This document shows, piece after piece, positions 1-9,968 of a stretch of DNA of 20,830 bases (position 1 is the stretch's first letter; every line of letters begins with the position of its first letter). Origin of the DNA: Methanobrevibacter sp. (GTDB lineage Archaea; Methanobacteriota; Methanobacteria; Methanobacteriales; Methanobacteriaceae). Location: contig WRMT01000011.1 of assembly GCA_009777005.1 (NCBI GenBank), forward strand, positions 1 through 20,830, read 5' to 3'. The translations under genes were made by a program, and so were the position numbers. The notes under the pieces are model-generated. The model saw only the letters and a program-made list of their open reading frames with translations, was not told where the DNA came from and did not search any database.

Positions 1-348
1 AAAGTTTGAATTAAATTATTTATAAAAAATTAATTAATTTTTTAAAAATCGATGTTATTCATATTAATTTTTAAAATAAATGGTTAATAATTATTTTTAT
101 TTAAAAATATAAATTTTAATTTTTTAGATTAATTAATAAAAGATTATTATAAATTTTTAAAAAAATCATTACTTAAAAACTATATTTCTCATACTATAAT
201 AAAAAATACTTAAAATATCTTTAAAATCATTTTAAACTTTAATTATTATTTTATTCATTATGAAAATATCTTTAAAATCATTTTAAACTTTTATTATTTT
301 ATTCATTATAAAAATATTTTAAAAACAATTTAAAACGTTAATGATACA
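1..348. other. AT-rich gap upstream of thiD
   Basis: No gene, RNA gene or thiamin (TPP) riboswitch-like conserved core is visible here. The left part is almost pure A/T. The right part holds the imperfect 51-bp repeat listed separately. Just before thiD an A/T-rich TATA-like stretch lies at about 305-318, some 31-44 bases upstream of the ATG, with no Shine-Dalgarno between. This would fit a short leader or a leaderless transcript, but that is an inference. Confidence 0.5.
212..336. repeat. imperfect 51-bp tandem repeat before thiD
   Basis: A unit beginning AAAATATCTTTAAAATCA occurs at 212 and again at 263 (period 51). A degraded third copy starts near 311. Each unit ends in a TTCATTATAAAA-like, TATA-box-like segment, so the duplication copies a possible promoter element. 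The last copy sits at a suitable distance from the thiD start to act as one. Confidence 0.6.
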
Positions 349-1107
349 ATGATTGGAATTTCAATAGCTGGATTTGATCCATCAGGAGGAGCAGGAATAA
401 TAAGTGACATGAAAACATTTTCATCACTTGGAATTCATGGAACAGGTGTGATAACCGCATTAACTGCTCAAAACCCCTTAAAAGTATTTTCACTTCAACC
501 AATAGCTACTGACTATATCGAAGAACAGATTGATTCTATATTTGATGGATATGGTAAAGATATTAGCTATGGAAAAACAGGAATGTTATACTCTGAGGAA
601 ATCGTAAAAATTGTAGCTAAAAAAATCAAAGAGTATGATTTAAAGATTGTTGTAGATCCAGTAATGGTTGCAAGTGCAGGTGATGATCTTTCAAAAAGTG
701 AAATAGCTAAGTCTTTGAAAAAATATTTGCTTCCACATTCACTATTAGTCACTCCAAATATACATGAAGCTGAGCTACTTTCTGGAATAAAAATAGCTAC
801 AGAAAATGATGCAATAGCTGCAGCAGAAAAGATTGGAAAAATTTGTGATGTGGTAATAACTGGAGGACATCTTGAAGGAATTAACACAATAGATATTGAT
901 GGGAAACTAGATATTTTAAAAAAAGATCTTATAAAAACAGAAAATACACATGGAAGTGGATGTACCTTTTCAGCAGCTATTGTCGCTTTTATGGTTAAAA
1001 ATCATGATATGATGACATCAATCAAAAAATCCTTTGATTATGTAGAAATAGCTATTAAACATGGAAGGTATGGAACATTAAATCCATCTTATGATATACT
1101 TAAATAA
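349..1107 (+). CDS. thiD: hydroxymethylpyrimidine/phosphomethylpyrimidine kinase
   Basis: A ribokinase-fold enzyme that phosphorylates the pyrimidine precursor of thiamin (HMP to HMP-P to HMP-PP) in the cytoplasm. The 252-residue length is normal for a stand-alone ThiD; many archaeal ThiD proteins carry an extra C-terminal ThiN domain and this one does not. Visible family motifs are GFDPSGGAGI (about residues 8-17), DPVM (103-106), TPNIHEAE (135-142) and the anion-hole/catalytic loop HGSGCTFSAA (201-210). The ATG at 349 fits the family N-terminus. There is no clear Shine-Dalgarno before it. It stands alone with no other thiamin gene in the window. A frameshifted fragment matching its C-terminus lies at about 12053-12201. 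Confidence 0.93.
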   Translation: MIGISIAGFDPSGGAGIISDMKTFSSLGIHGTGVITALTAQNPLKVFSLQPIATDYIEEQIDSIFDGYGKDISYGKTGMLYSEEIVKIVAKKIKEYDLKIVVDPVMVASAGDDLSKSEIAKSLKKYLLPHSLLVTPNIHEAELLSGIKIATENDAIAAAEKIGKICDVVITGGHLEGINTIDIDGKLDILKKDLIKTENTHGSGCTFSAAIVAFMVKNHDMMTSIKKSFDYVEIAIKHGRYGTLNPSYDILK

Positions 1108-1203
1108 AATTTACTTATTTTGTAAAGTTTTAAGCTATTCCCATTGTTTAGCTATTATTAATAATTATAATAATAGTATTAATATTAATTCTTATTTAAA
1201 ATT

Positions 1204-1280
1204 ACATTAATATTTAGAGGTGAATTTATTCAATATATTTTTTAAATTGCTATAATATTTGTAATTTTTAGAAATATATT
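1204..1280 (+). pseudogene. decayed copy of the 5' end of the small membrane gene
   Basis: This stretch aligns with the ribosome site and first codons of the small membrane gene at 12284. Both read ACATTAA(T/G)ATTTAG, then an AG-rich segment, AATTTAT, CAATATATTTTTT, then GCTATAATA and TAATT. Here the start codon is gone: ATGGA has become ATT. The alignment fades after about 75 bases. It sits just downstream of thiD, the same relative place as the intact gene has behind the thiD fragment at 12053-12201. The A/T bias weakens short matches, but order and spacing support real homology. Confidence 0.5.
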
Positions 1281-1380
1281 GATTTAATGTTATAAAATCC
1301 TCAGACTAAGTTTTAATCAGAAAAATATAGTTAATAAAGAATAATTATAATATAAATCAAAAAAAAAGATAAAAAGAAAT

Positions 1381-1535
1381 TAAAAAGATAAAGAATAAGA
1401 ATTAAATAAAAAAGATAAAGAATAAAGATTAAATAAAAAAGATAAAGAATAAAGATTAAATAAAAAAGATAAAGAATAAAGATTAAATAAAAAAGATAAA
1501 GAATAAGAATTAAATAAAAAAGATAAAAAATAAAA
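1381..1535. repeat. 27-bp tandem repeat behind the adhesin gene
   Basis: The GATAAAGAATAA core recurs at 1387, 1414, 1441, 1468 and 1495 with an exact 27-bp period, and a diverged copy starts at 1522. Related A-rich sequence continues to about 1600. On the minus strand the whole block is pyrimidine- and T-rich and begins shortly after the adhesin stop codon (1606). Archaeal transcription often ends at such T-tracts, so the array probably serves as a multi-copy terminator for the 8.3-kb adhesin transcript. That role is inferred; the repeat itself is plain. Confidence 0.7.
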
Positions 1536-1605
1536 TTAAAAAGATAAAAATTAAATTAAAAAAAATAAAATAAAAAAGATAAAAAATAAAAATCTTTTAA
1601 AAATA

Positions 1606-4600
1606 TTAAATTTTCTTTCTGCTTCTAAATCCAAATATGAATATGCTTAATAAGCAGAGTAATACCATTGCTATTGGACTACCAGAAATTAACATAATAA
1701 GAACTGAAGTATCTTTAGCATTATCATTATTATCCTTATCCTCACTATTAATGCCGTCTACATTATCACCATTTTTACCATTATTCGCTTTTTTCTCTTT
1801 ATCCTCTATAGGATCTGATTCAGGATCAGTTGTATTATCTGTAGGTTTAGTATCATTTGTATTATTGGTACTATTAGTACTATTATTGCTTTCAGATAAA
1901 ATATCGAAAGGACGATTGTCAAGAGATTCTCGATAAATATTGTCTCCAAGGAATTCAACCTCGATTCTGCCACCAATAGTATAGGAATAATGCAGTGTAG
2001 CTACTCCATTACTGTCAGTTTCAGCAAGACCAATAAATTGACCATTCAAATAAAATACTGTCCATTTATTAGCTAAAGGTTTATTAAACTCATCAAAAAG
2101 TCTAGCAATAAAAGTTGTAGATTCATTCTCCTTTTGAATAACGGAAACAACAGTAGAAGTCTTAATAGGACGAACTGTTAATTCTACATTTGAAGATGTT
2201 CCTTCCCAAATATTATCCGAAGATGTTAAAATAGCTGAAATAGGATAATTACCTATTGGAAGTGAATCTAGAGAAACAAATATCCTACCATAGGAATCTG
2301 TATCAAATGTAGCTATGAATTCTCCATTGACATAAATATCAACTAACCTATTAGCTAATAGTCTACCATCTTCATCAACTAATGTAGCAACAATATTTGC
2401 GTCTTGAAGAGGATTAACAACAACATTCTTCATCTCAATAGAAGTAAAGATTTTTTCAACTTTTAAAGCACCAGACTCGTTAGACTCTGCTAAAGCAGAT
2501 TTTTGAGTGAAATCAGCGAATATGAAAACATCACCAGCTTCTAAAGGAGTATAACTTATATAAGTCCTGCCACCAGCACTAGTTACAACTGTATGATTTT
2601 CACTGCCAATAGTAACTACTAAAGTTTCACCAATAAGTGGATTATCAAACTCATCAAGAAGAATGAGACCTACTATAGTATTACGGAATGGCTTAGAAAT
2701 AACATTATCAATAATAATCTTAGTATTCACTAATCTAGAAGTCAAATTAATAGAATTATTAGACGGGTTAAAAGTACTATTGCCTCCATATACAGCTTCA
2801 ATAAAGTAAGTAGAACCAACAGGACCAATAGGAGTATAAGCAATAATAGCTACACCAGTGGAATTAGTAAGACTAGTTCCAATATTTATTCCTTCAACAT
2901 AGAAAGTAATAGTAGCTCCTACTACAGGTCTATTAAACTGATCAAGAACTAGAGCAGATATATTATTGGAATAATTATATATCATGTCAGTGGATGTATC
3001 CACGTTGATTGTAGTGTTTAAAGGTAAAATATTCAAATATCCGCTAGTATTAGCTGCTTCAAAATAATTATCTCCTAAGTAGACAACAATCAAATCACTA
3101 TAATTTCCAGAAACATTATAGGTTAAGTATAAATTAAACTTTCCATCAAGAACTGGAACATTTGTGTAAGTAGTACCATTAATTATAATATCTACTGTAC
3201 CATTAACAATCCAATCATTTTTTGAACTAATTATAGAACCATTAATAATAAAAGGTATGGTAGCATTTTGAGTAACATTTTCTACTACAACTGTAACTGG
3301 TATCTTATAGGCATCAAAAGGAGTACTACTAGCATTATCCTCACCAACATTATCTTGATCAACTCTAACAGTAGCAATATTATTAATAGTGCCATTACCC
3401 ATTATACGAACAGTAATATTAATATTGGCAGATTGTCCTAAGGCAAGGTTACCAATATCCCATGTACCTGTAGAACTAGTATATGAACCTTGAGATGCAA
3501 GACTAGATACATAAACCAATCTTGAATCAAGAAAATCAGTTACCCTAAGACCACTTGCATCATCAGGACCATGATTTGTCAAAGTAATAGTAAAAACCAC
3601 TAGGTCTCCAATTATCACGTTAGGAGTAGAATTACTAGTTTTGGAAATTGTTAAATTAACAGTAGCTTTAATATCTAAAGTAGCATTATTACCTGTAGTA
3701 GTATTATCACCAATATTAACCTCAGAAACAGAAACATTAGCAACATTAGGAATATTTCCAGTACCATTTACACGAACAGTAATAGTCAAAGTCAAAGTCT
3801 GATAAACTTCAATGAAGCCAACATTCCACACACCAGTAACACTATCATAATTATCTGGAGAACCAGTACTTCCAACATAAATTAACCTATGATCCAATAT
3901 GTCATTAACAACAACATTTGTACCATTATCAGGTCCGTGATTTGTCAAAGTAATAGTATAAGTTACAAGATCCCCTACAGTTACATTGCTACCTGTAGCA
4001 TTACTAGTCTTAGTAATTGTAAGATTAACAGTAGGAGGAAGAGTCAAATTAATACCATTTGTACTATTTTCTCCAATGTTAATTTCATTTACTGTAACAT
4101 TTGCAACATTAGGAATAGTACCAGTACCATTTACACTAACAATAATATTCAAAGTAACAGTATTACCATTAGCTATAGTTCCAACATTCCACACACCAGT
4201 AAGATGATTATAATTTCCAGAACTACTACTTATAAAAATCAATCTAGAGTCAAGTTTATCATTAACCATAACACCAGTAGCGTTATCAGGACCATGATTA
4301 GTTATAGTAATTGTATAAGTTACAAGATTTCCTACAGTTACATTACTGGTTGTAACATTACTAGTCTTAGCAATTGTTAAATTAACAGTTGGATCAAGTG
4401 TAAAATTAGTACTACTACTGTTATTGCCAATATTGGTCTGTTGAATACTAACATTTGCAACATTAAAAATATTGCCAGTACCATTAACACGAACAACAAT
4501 AGTTAAAGTAAGGGTATCTCCTACATTAAGATTTCCAATATTCCACACACCAGTAAGAGGATTATAATTTCCAGAACTACTACTTATAAAAATCAATCTA

Positions 4601-7600
4601 GAGTCAAGTTTATCATTAATTAGAACACCAGTAGCATTATTAGGACCATAATTAGCTATAGTAATAGTGTAAGTAACAAGGTCTCCAACAGTCACATTAG
4701 TTCCAGTAACATTACTAGTCTTGTTAATAGAAATATTAGCACTAACTGGAACAGTTACATTAGCTATATTAGAAGTATTATCTCCAATATTTAGTTCAGT
4801 TGAACTAACATTAACAAAATTCCCAATAGTACCAGTACCAACAACACGAACAGTAATAGTCAAAGTTATATTACTATTAGAATTAATGCTTAAACCAGTC
4901 CATGATTTAGTCACAGTATTATAACCTGGTCCACTTTCAAAAACAAAACGAGGATCCAATTCATCAAAGACTGTAACACCAGTAGCATCATCAGGACCAT
5001 GATTATGGATTGTAATAGTATAAGTAACAAGATCTCCAACAGCCACTATGCCACTAGTAACATTACTCTTCTTAGTTATAGTCAAATTAACAGCAGGAGA
5101 AACAGTGAAATTAACAATATTAGAACTATTAACTCCTACATTATCATGAATAGTACTAACAGTTGCAGTATTAGAAATATTACCAGTACCCCTTACACGA
5201 GCAAGAAGGGTCAAAGTCATACTTTGGTAAAGGTTAAGGTTTAGTCCATTCCAAAGAACATGACTACCATTGAAAAAACCACCATTAGTTGCACTTTCAA
5301 AAGCCAAACGAGGATCAAGAAAATCTGAAACAAGAAAATTAGTAGCATTATCAGGACCATGATTTGTTACAACAATAGTGTAAGCTATAATATCTCCAAA
5401 GTTCACTGCAGAACTTACATTAACAGACTTTACCATAGTAAAGTTTACAGTAGAGGGAGTAGTAACATTAGTACCACTAATATTATTACCATTATTATTG
5501 TTATTTTCATTTACATCAGTAATGTTTGCAAAATTAGGAATATCACCAGAACCATTAACAATAACAGTTATGGTTAATGTTACATTATCACCAGAGTTAA
5601 TGTTTCCAACATTCCATATACCATTGATATTATTATAAGTTCCATCCCCACTATGGCTTTGATATATTAGGCGATAATCTAACTGATCATGGACTATAAC
5701 GCCAGTAGCTGTATCTGGACCATAATTATGCACAACAATAGTATAAACAACACTGTCTCCAACTCTCACAGTACTAGTAGCATTACTAGTTTTAGTAATA
5801 GTTAAATTCACAACAGGTAAAATTTCAGCTGTACCAGTACTAGTAGTTGAAGAATTACTAGCAGTATAATTGCCATTACCTTCAAAAACACCATACCAAG
5901 TATAATTGCCAGTAACAGGGAATGTATAATTAGCTATAGCTTTACCTGAAGAATCAGTAACAGCAAAAGTATAATAAGAACCATTAATACTATAAAGACG
6001 AAGAGTAAAATTTTCAATAGTTCTATTTTTTTCATCATAGAGTGTAGCATTTAATATAACAGGTACACCACTATTTCCTAAAACATAGCTATTAACAACA
6101 ATATAAGTATCTAACTTAAAGAATTCAAGAATTGTACTTTCATTGATTGGATTATAATTTAAATTTTCACCATTATAAACCACATTATAAGTCAAGTTAC
6201 CAGCACTAACTACATTATATCCACAGCTAACAAAACCATTATCATCAGTTGTATTATTTCCTACATATTCTTCAGCTACATAAAAATGAACTAAAAGACC
6301 CGCAATAGGATGTCCCTCATTATCTGTAAAATTAGCAGTAAGACTAACATCATCTGTATACTTGCCACTAGTAGAACCTAAATCAACAGTTAAACCAGTA
6401 ACTTTAGGTGTAGAATTAGTTCTAACATCAAAGTATAATAACTGGTTATCTATCTGGAAATAACCATTTTGAATAGCTTCATTTGTAAATGGTAAAGTAA
6501 TCACAGTACCATTTGCATGAGCTGTGAAATAATGAATTTCCTCAAAAAATGGCTGAGAAAAGTGTACATCGCCCCAGAAAGGAGGAAGACGATTAACATT
6601 AAAACCAGAGCTACTATCATTAGTAGTTATAGTATAGGTATAATGAGCAGAGCCATTCCAAAGATTTGGATTACTAATATTAACAACAACATAATTATTA
6701 GGAATATGGCCAATAGCATACTGATTATTATCTCCCCACCAATTATAATCAACATTAACACCATTAAGGTTGTTAATCGGAACAGCATTTTGAGAAGTAT
6801 TTGTCCACAAAGTATTTGTAAAAACACCAGGACTACTACCACTGTTGTTAAAAAACCGATTATAATTTGCAGTCAAATAATTAGCAGCATAAATAGCATT
6901 ACCTAAACCACTATCAGAAACTATACCTCGAGCCCTATTAAACTCAAACTGACAACTGTAAACCTGATTAGTTACTCCAGGAATAGCCATAGCTGCAACA
7001 GCACCACCATTAGTTCCAGCAATATTATCTGTGAAAATACAATATGCTATATTAACACCAGCACCAGAACCAATAGCTCCACCATAACCATAAATAGCTT
7101 CATTACTAGTAAAATTAGAGTTATTAGCATAGAAAGTACCAGTACTAGGAACACCAACAGCACCACCATAATCAGTAGCTATATTGTCCATAAACTCAGA
7201 ATCATAAACATTAATAGTACCAGTTGTAAGACCAATAGCACCACCATAACCAGAAGTACCATTAGCTTTGTTCCTCTTTAAAGAAGAATTACGAACATTA
7301 ACAGTACCTCCAGTAGCACCAATAACACCACCAAAGTTTAAAGCAAAATTATCATTCATTTCAGAATTAAAGATATTTACAACACCATTAACACCATTGA
7401 TACCAACAACACCTCCAAAGTTACCTGCATGGTTATTACTTACTTCAGAATCAGTAACATTAATAGTACCTCCAATAACACCAAAAACACCGCCATAATT
7501 TCCAGCAGAGTTATTGTAAATATTATTACAATCTTGAAGTACTATAGTACCAGAACTACTAAGACCAACAACACCACCGTAATCTAAGGCATAGTTATTA

Positions 7601-9930
7601 AATATCGCTGGGCAAACATTAACATTTATTCGACCACCAGCACTACCAGCACTAAAAGCACCACCATATTTAGCCCAATTTCCATGTATAATTGAATTAT
7701 TCAAGTTAATTACAGCATTAGCACCATTAACACCAGCAACTCCGCCATAAGAAATAGCAGTAGCTGAATTATTTCTAGCAGAATTATTAAAAAACTCTGA
7801 ATTATATGCATTTATTGTACCACCAGGTGTACCTAAGGCACCACCATAAGCAGTTGATCCATAAACATAGTTTCCACTGAAATTAGCATCACGAACAGTT
7901 ATTGTTCCTGCACTAGCTCCAACAGCACCTCCATATTCAATAGCATTATTATTATTGAAATTAGAATTATTCACTGTTATTGTTCCAGCGGACGCAACAG
8001 CACCACCATAGGTACCAGCATGATTATTTTCAAAACCAGAATTATCCACATCTATTCTACCACCACTAGCATAAGCAACTACAGCACCACCATAAGAGCC
8101 AGCTTGATTATTTTCGAAATAAGAATCTTTTACAGTTATTGTTCCAGTAGATTGAGCAACTACAGCACCACCATAAGAGTCAGCTTGATTATTTTCGAAA
8201 TAAGAATCTTTTACAGTTATTGTTCCAGTAGATTGAGCAACTACAGCACCACCATAAGAACCAGCAACATTACCAATAAAGGTACAATTATCCAGATTAA
8301 TAGGGCCAGCACCATAAGCAACTAAAGCACCACCGTAATTAGTAGCACTACAATTTATAAAGCGAGTGTTAGTAAAATTATGATCATTTGTACCATGTGA
8401 ATATAAAACCCCACCTTGGTTACCAGATCGACAATCAGTGAAATTTGTATTATTAATAATCAAATCACCAGCACTACAGAAAATACCACCATGACCATTA
8501 GTACTATAACAATTATTAAAAGAACTATTTACAATTGTAATTGTACCATAAGCTCCTCCAAAATTACGTATAACAGCACCAACGCCACTTCCTCCTAAGT
8601 TATCAAAAATACAGTTATATATATTAATAGGATTAGTGAAAGGAACAGTATTTGAACCACCAGTTGCTTGAATAGCAGCACCACTACTACCAAGATAGAT
8701 ATTTAATATTTTACTATTATTAATAGTGAAATTAACATTTCCTGCAAGAATTGCAATAGCTCTTCCTCCAGTGATGTTATTAAACTCAACAGAATCAATA
8801 TTAACAATACTATATCCATAAAATTGAACAGTTCCAGCATTACCAGTACCACTACCACTAGCACCACAATTAATTTTTAAATTATATAAATTATATTTTT
8901 TCCAATTAGTTGCAGTACCAGCACTAGTACTAATGAAATTAGAGCTTCCAGGACGTATAATAACATCAGCATCAGTATCATTACCAATGATAGTTACATT
9001 CCTACCAATAGTAAGAGCCTGATTACCTGTTCCAGAATAAGTTTCTGGTTGTATAATTATATTAAAATTTTCTTTATTAGCTAAATTCCCAGCACTATAA
9101 GCACTACCAATAGTTAATTTAGGTGAATCAAAAGTACCAGGATTATTATCATTACCAGTACGAGCTACATAATATATATCTCCAGTTAAAGTATCATTCC
9201 ACATATGTGTTAAAGAAGCAACAGTAAAAGATATTTGATTTTGACTAATTTTTAAATTAGTTTCTCCATTTCCGATATAAGATGCATGAACAACATAAGT
9301 TCCATTTACTATATCCAAACCATAATTAGCTATACCATTACTTATAGGAACTCTTCCAGAAAATTGATTATTAATATAGAATGCAAGATCACCATTTAGG
9401 TTATTACCATCTAAATCTGTGATATAAGCTTCAAAATCTATTCTGTTAGTGGGATAAGTAGAAGATGCATTTACAGTAACAATAGCATTAGTTTGTTCAT
9501 TATTTATAAAATTACAATTATCAAAAACAACAAAGCCTGGCCCATCTATTGAGCCATTAAATTTATTTACAGGACTATTAAAATCAGCAATATCATCATC
9601 ACTGTAGAAATAATTGCTAATAATAGTTAGATTATATAAAGTTAAAGTATTTCCACTTGAAACATTAAAAGCCCAATCACCAGAGTCAAGATAAATAATA
9701 GTGTCCGTTTTACTTGAACCAACTATAGTCACATCTTTATCAATGGTAATATTACTATTATCTACACCGCTATAGATTCCATCAGCTAAGTTTAATGTAC
9801 CTCCACTGGAAATATTTGATATTCCTTGTGAAATTCCACCTTCTGTGGAATTGGTCAAATTACTCGCACTAGCTGAGTGAACACAAAAGAATACAAGCAA
9901 AGTCATGATGATTAAAAAAGATATTTTCAT
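1606..9930 (-). CDS. giant adhesin-like surface protein (beta-helix, DUF11, Ig-like, C-terminal anchor)
   Basis: A secreted, membrane-anchored surface protein of about 2,774 residues, of the type abundant in Methanobrevibacter. Order: signal peptide (about 1-24, hydrophobic LIIMTLLVFF core); short beta-helix start and an Ig-like segment (to about 240); long right-handed beta-helix (about 250-1080) with many YGGA(V/I) repeats like those of polymorphic membrane proteins, closing near YNWWGDN; two Ig-like domains (about 1165-1370); seven DUF11 repeats (about 1374-2210); five Ig-like domains (about 2212-2675); Asn/Thr then acidic-Lys linker; transmembrane helix (about 2742-2767); short RSRKKI tail. 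N-x-S/T sites are very frequent. The ATG at 9930 was chosen over the adjacent TTG at 9933. The strong AAGGAGGT site lies about 30 bases upstream, unusually far. Ligand unknown; attachment to other cells or host material is inferred from the family. Confidence 0.92.
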   Translation of the reverse strand: MKISFLIIMTLLVFFCVHSASASNLTNSTEGGISQGISNISSGGTLNLADGIYSGVDNSNITIDKDVTIVGSSKTDTIIYLDSGDWAFNVSSGNTLTLYNLTIISNYFYSDDDIADFNSPVNKFNGSIDGPGFVVFDNCNFINNEQTNAIVTVNASSTYPTNRIDFEAYITDLDGNNLNGDLAFYINNQFSGRVPISNGIANYGLDIVNGTYVVHASYIGNGETNLKISQNQISFTVASLTHMWNDTLTGDIYYVARTGNDNNPGTFDSPKLTIGSAYSAGNLANKENFNIIIQPETYSGTGNQALTIGRNVTIIGNDTDADVIIRPGSSNFISTSAGTATNWKKYNLYNLKINCGASGSGTGNAGTVQFYGYSIVNIDSVEFNNITGGRAIAILAGNVNFTINNSKILNIYLGSSGAAIQATGGSNTVPFTNPINIYNCIFDNLGGSGVGAVIRNFGGAYGTITIVNSSFNNCYSTNGHGGIFCSAGDLIINNTNFTDCRSGNQGGVLYSHGTNDHNFTNTRFINCSATNYGGALVAYGAGPINLDNCTFIGNVAGSYGGAVVAQSTGTITVKDSYFENNQADSYGGAVVAQSTGTITVKDSYFENNQAGSYGGAVVAYASGGRIDVDNSGFENNHAGTYGGAVASAGTITVNNSNFNNNNAIEYGGAVGASAGTITVRDANFSGNYVYGSTAYGGALGTPGGTINAYNSEFFNNSARNNSATAISYGGVAGVNGANAVINLNNSIIHGNWAKYGGAFSAGSAGGRINVNVCPAIFNNYALDYGGVVGLSSSGTIVLQDCNNIYNNSAGNYGGVFGVIGGTINVTDSEVSNNHAGNFGGVVGINGVNGVVNIFNSEMNDNFALNFGGVIGATGGTVNVRNSSLKRNKANGTSGYGGAIGLTTGTINVYDSEFMDNIATDYGGAVGVPSTGTFYANNSNFTSNEAIYGYGGAIGSGAGVNIAYCIFTDNIAGTNGGAVAAMAIPGVTNQVYSCQFEFNRARGIVSDSGLGNAIYAANYLTANYNRFFNNSGSSPGVFTNTLWTNTSQNAVPINNLNGVNVDYNWWGDNNQYAIGHIPNNYVVVNISNPNLWNGSAHYTYTITTNDSSSGFNVNRLPPFWGDVHFSQPFFEEIHYFTAHANGTVITLPFTNEAIQNGYFQIDNQLLYFDVRTNSTPKVTGLTVDLGSTSGKYTDDVSLTANFTDNEGHPIAGLLVHFYVAEEYVGNNTTDDNGFVSCGYNVVSAGNLTYNVVYNGENLNYNPINESTILEFFKLDTYIVVNSYVLGNSGVPVILNATLYDEKNRTIENFTLRLYSINGSYYTFAVTDSSGKAIANYTFPVTGNYTWYGVFEGNGNYTASNSSTTSTGTAEILPVVNLTITKTSNATSTVRVGDSVVYTIVVHNYGPDTATGVIVHDQLDYRLIYQSHSGDGTYNNINGIWNVGNINSGDNVTLTITVIVNGSGDIPNFANITDVNENNNNNGNNISGTNVTTPSTVNFTMVKSVNVSSAVNFGDIIAYTIVVTNHGPDNATNFLVSDFLDPRLAFESATNGGFFNGSHVLWNGLNLNLYQSMTLTLLARVRGTGNISNTATVSTIHDNVGVNSSNIVNFTVSPAVNLTITKKSNVTSGIVAVGDLVTYTITIHNHGPDDATGVTVFDELDPRFVFESGPGYNTVTKSWTGLSINSNSNITLTITVRVVGTGTIGNFVNVSSTELNIGDNTSNIANVTVPVSANISINKTSNVTGTNVTVGDLVTYTITIANYGPNNATGVLINDKLDSRLIFISSSSGNYNPLTGVWNIGNLNVGDTLTLTIVVRVNGTGNIFNVANVSIQQTNIGNNSSSTNFTLDPTVNLTIAKTSNVTTSNVTVGNLVTYTITITNHGPDNATGVMVNDKLDSRLIFISSSSGNYNHLTGVWNVGTIANGNTVTLNIIVSVNGTGTIPNVANVTVNEINIGENSTNGINLTLPPTVNLTITKTSNATGSNVTVGDLVTYTITLTNHGPDNGTNVVVNDILDHRLIYVGSTGSPDNYDSVTGVWNVGFIEVYQTLTLTITVRVNGTGNIPNVANVSVSEVNIGDNTTTGNNATLDIKATVNLTISKTSNSTPNVIIGDLVVFTITLTNHGPDDASGLRVTDFLDSRLVYVSSLASQGSYTSSTGTWDIGNLALGQSANINITVRIMGNGTINNIATVRVDQDNVGEDNASSTPFDAYKIPVTVVVENVTQNATIPFIINGSIISSKNDWIVNGTVDIIINGTTYTNVPVLDGKFNLYLTYNVSGNYSDLIVVYLGDNYFEAANTSGYLNILPLNTTINVDTSTDMIYNYSNNISALVLDQFNRPVVGATITFYVEGINIGTSLTNSTGVAIIAYTPIGPVGSTYFIEAVYGGNSTFNPSNNSINLTSRLVNTKIIIDNVISKPFRNTIVGLILLDEFDNPLIGETLVVTIGSENHTVVTSAGGRTYISYTPLEAGDVFIFADFTQKSALAESNESGALKVEKIFTSIEMKNVVVNPLQDANIVATLVDEDGRLLANRLVDIYVNGEFIATFDTDSYGRIFVSLDSLPIGNYPISAILTSSDNIWEGTSSNVELTVRPIKTSTVVSVIQKENESTTFIARLFDEFNKPLANKWTVFYLNGQFIGLAETDSNGVATLHYSYTIGGRIEVEFLGDNIYRESLDNRPFDILSESNNSTNSTNNTNDTKPTDNTTDPESDPIEDKEKKANNGKNGDNVDGINSEDKDNNDNAKDTSVLIMLISGSPIAMVLLCLLSIFIFGFRSRKKI
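3305..5815 (-). repeat. seven DUF11 repeats inside the adhesin
   Basis: Seven consecutive units of about 118-123 codons start with V-N-L-T-I-(T/S)-K-T-S-N, continue with VGDLVTYTIT and N(H/Y)GPD(N/D)ATG, and end with an NVANV...N(I/V)G motif. Starts fall near 5810, 5445, 5092, 4741, 4390, 4033 and 3665. DUF11 units are bead-like beta domains of cell-surface stalks, so this block probably spaces the beta-helix away from the wall. Confidence 0.85.
6995..8500 (-). repeat. YGGA-type beta-helix repeats inside the adhesin
   Basis: The protein repeats a unit of about 25-35 residues that includes NN(x)A(x)(x)YGGA(V/I) followed by a turn and a T-I-x-V strand, as in polymorphic membrane protein and right-handed beta-helix families. 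Two copies (8101-8181 and 8182-8262) are almost identical 81-bp units, showing recent tandem duplication in frame. Confidence 0.8.
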
Positions 9931-9960
9931 CAATGACTTATCAAAATTTGAGATACAAAT

Positions 9961-9968
9961 ACCTCCTT
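9961..9968 (-). promoter_or_regulatory. strong Shine-Dalgarno AAGGAGGT before the adhesin
   Basis: The minus strand reads TAAGGAGGT at 9969-9961, a near-perfect complement of the 16S rRNA tail. It is about 30 bases from the adhesin ATG (9930), instead of the usual 5-10. Its first bases are also the TAA stop of the upstream 43-codon ORF. No ATG, GTG or TTG in the adhesin frame lies at normal distance. Confidence 0.6.

Noticed and set aside
1..348. TPP riboswitch for thiD
   Set aside because: No CUGAGA-type or other conserved thi-box core is seen in this A/T-rich leader.
3889..4380. 163-codon plus-strand ORF and other plus-strand ORFs inside the adhesin
   Set aside because: They are antisense shadows of the repetitive adhesin coding sequence, rich in Ser/Ile/Asn, and have no ribosome sites.
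6627..6842. 71-codon hydrophobic minus-strand ORF inside the adhesin
   Set aside because: It lies in a shifted frame of the adhesin; its Leu/Ile-rich translation comes from Asn/Thr codons read out of frame.
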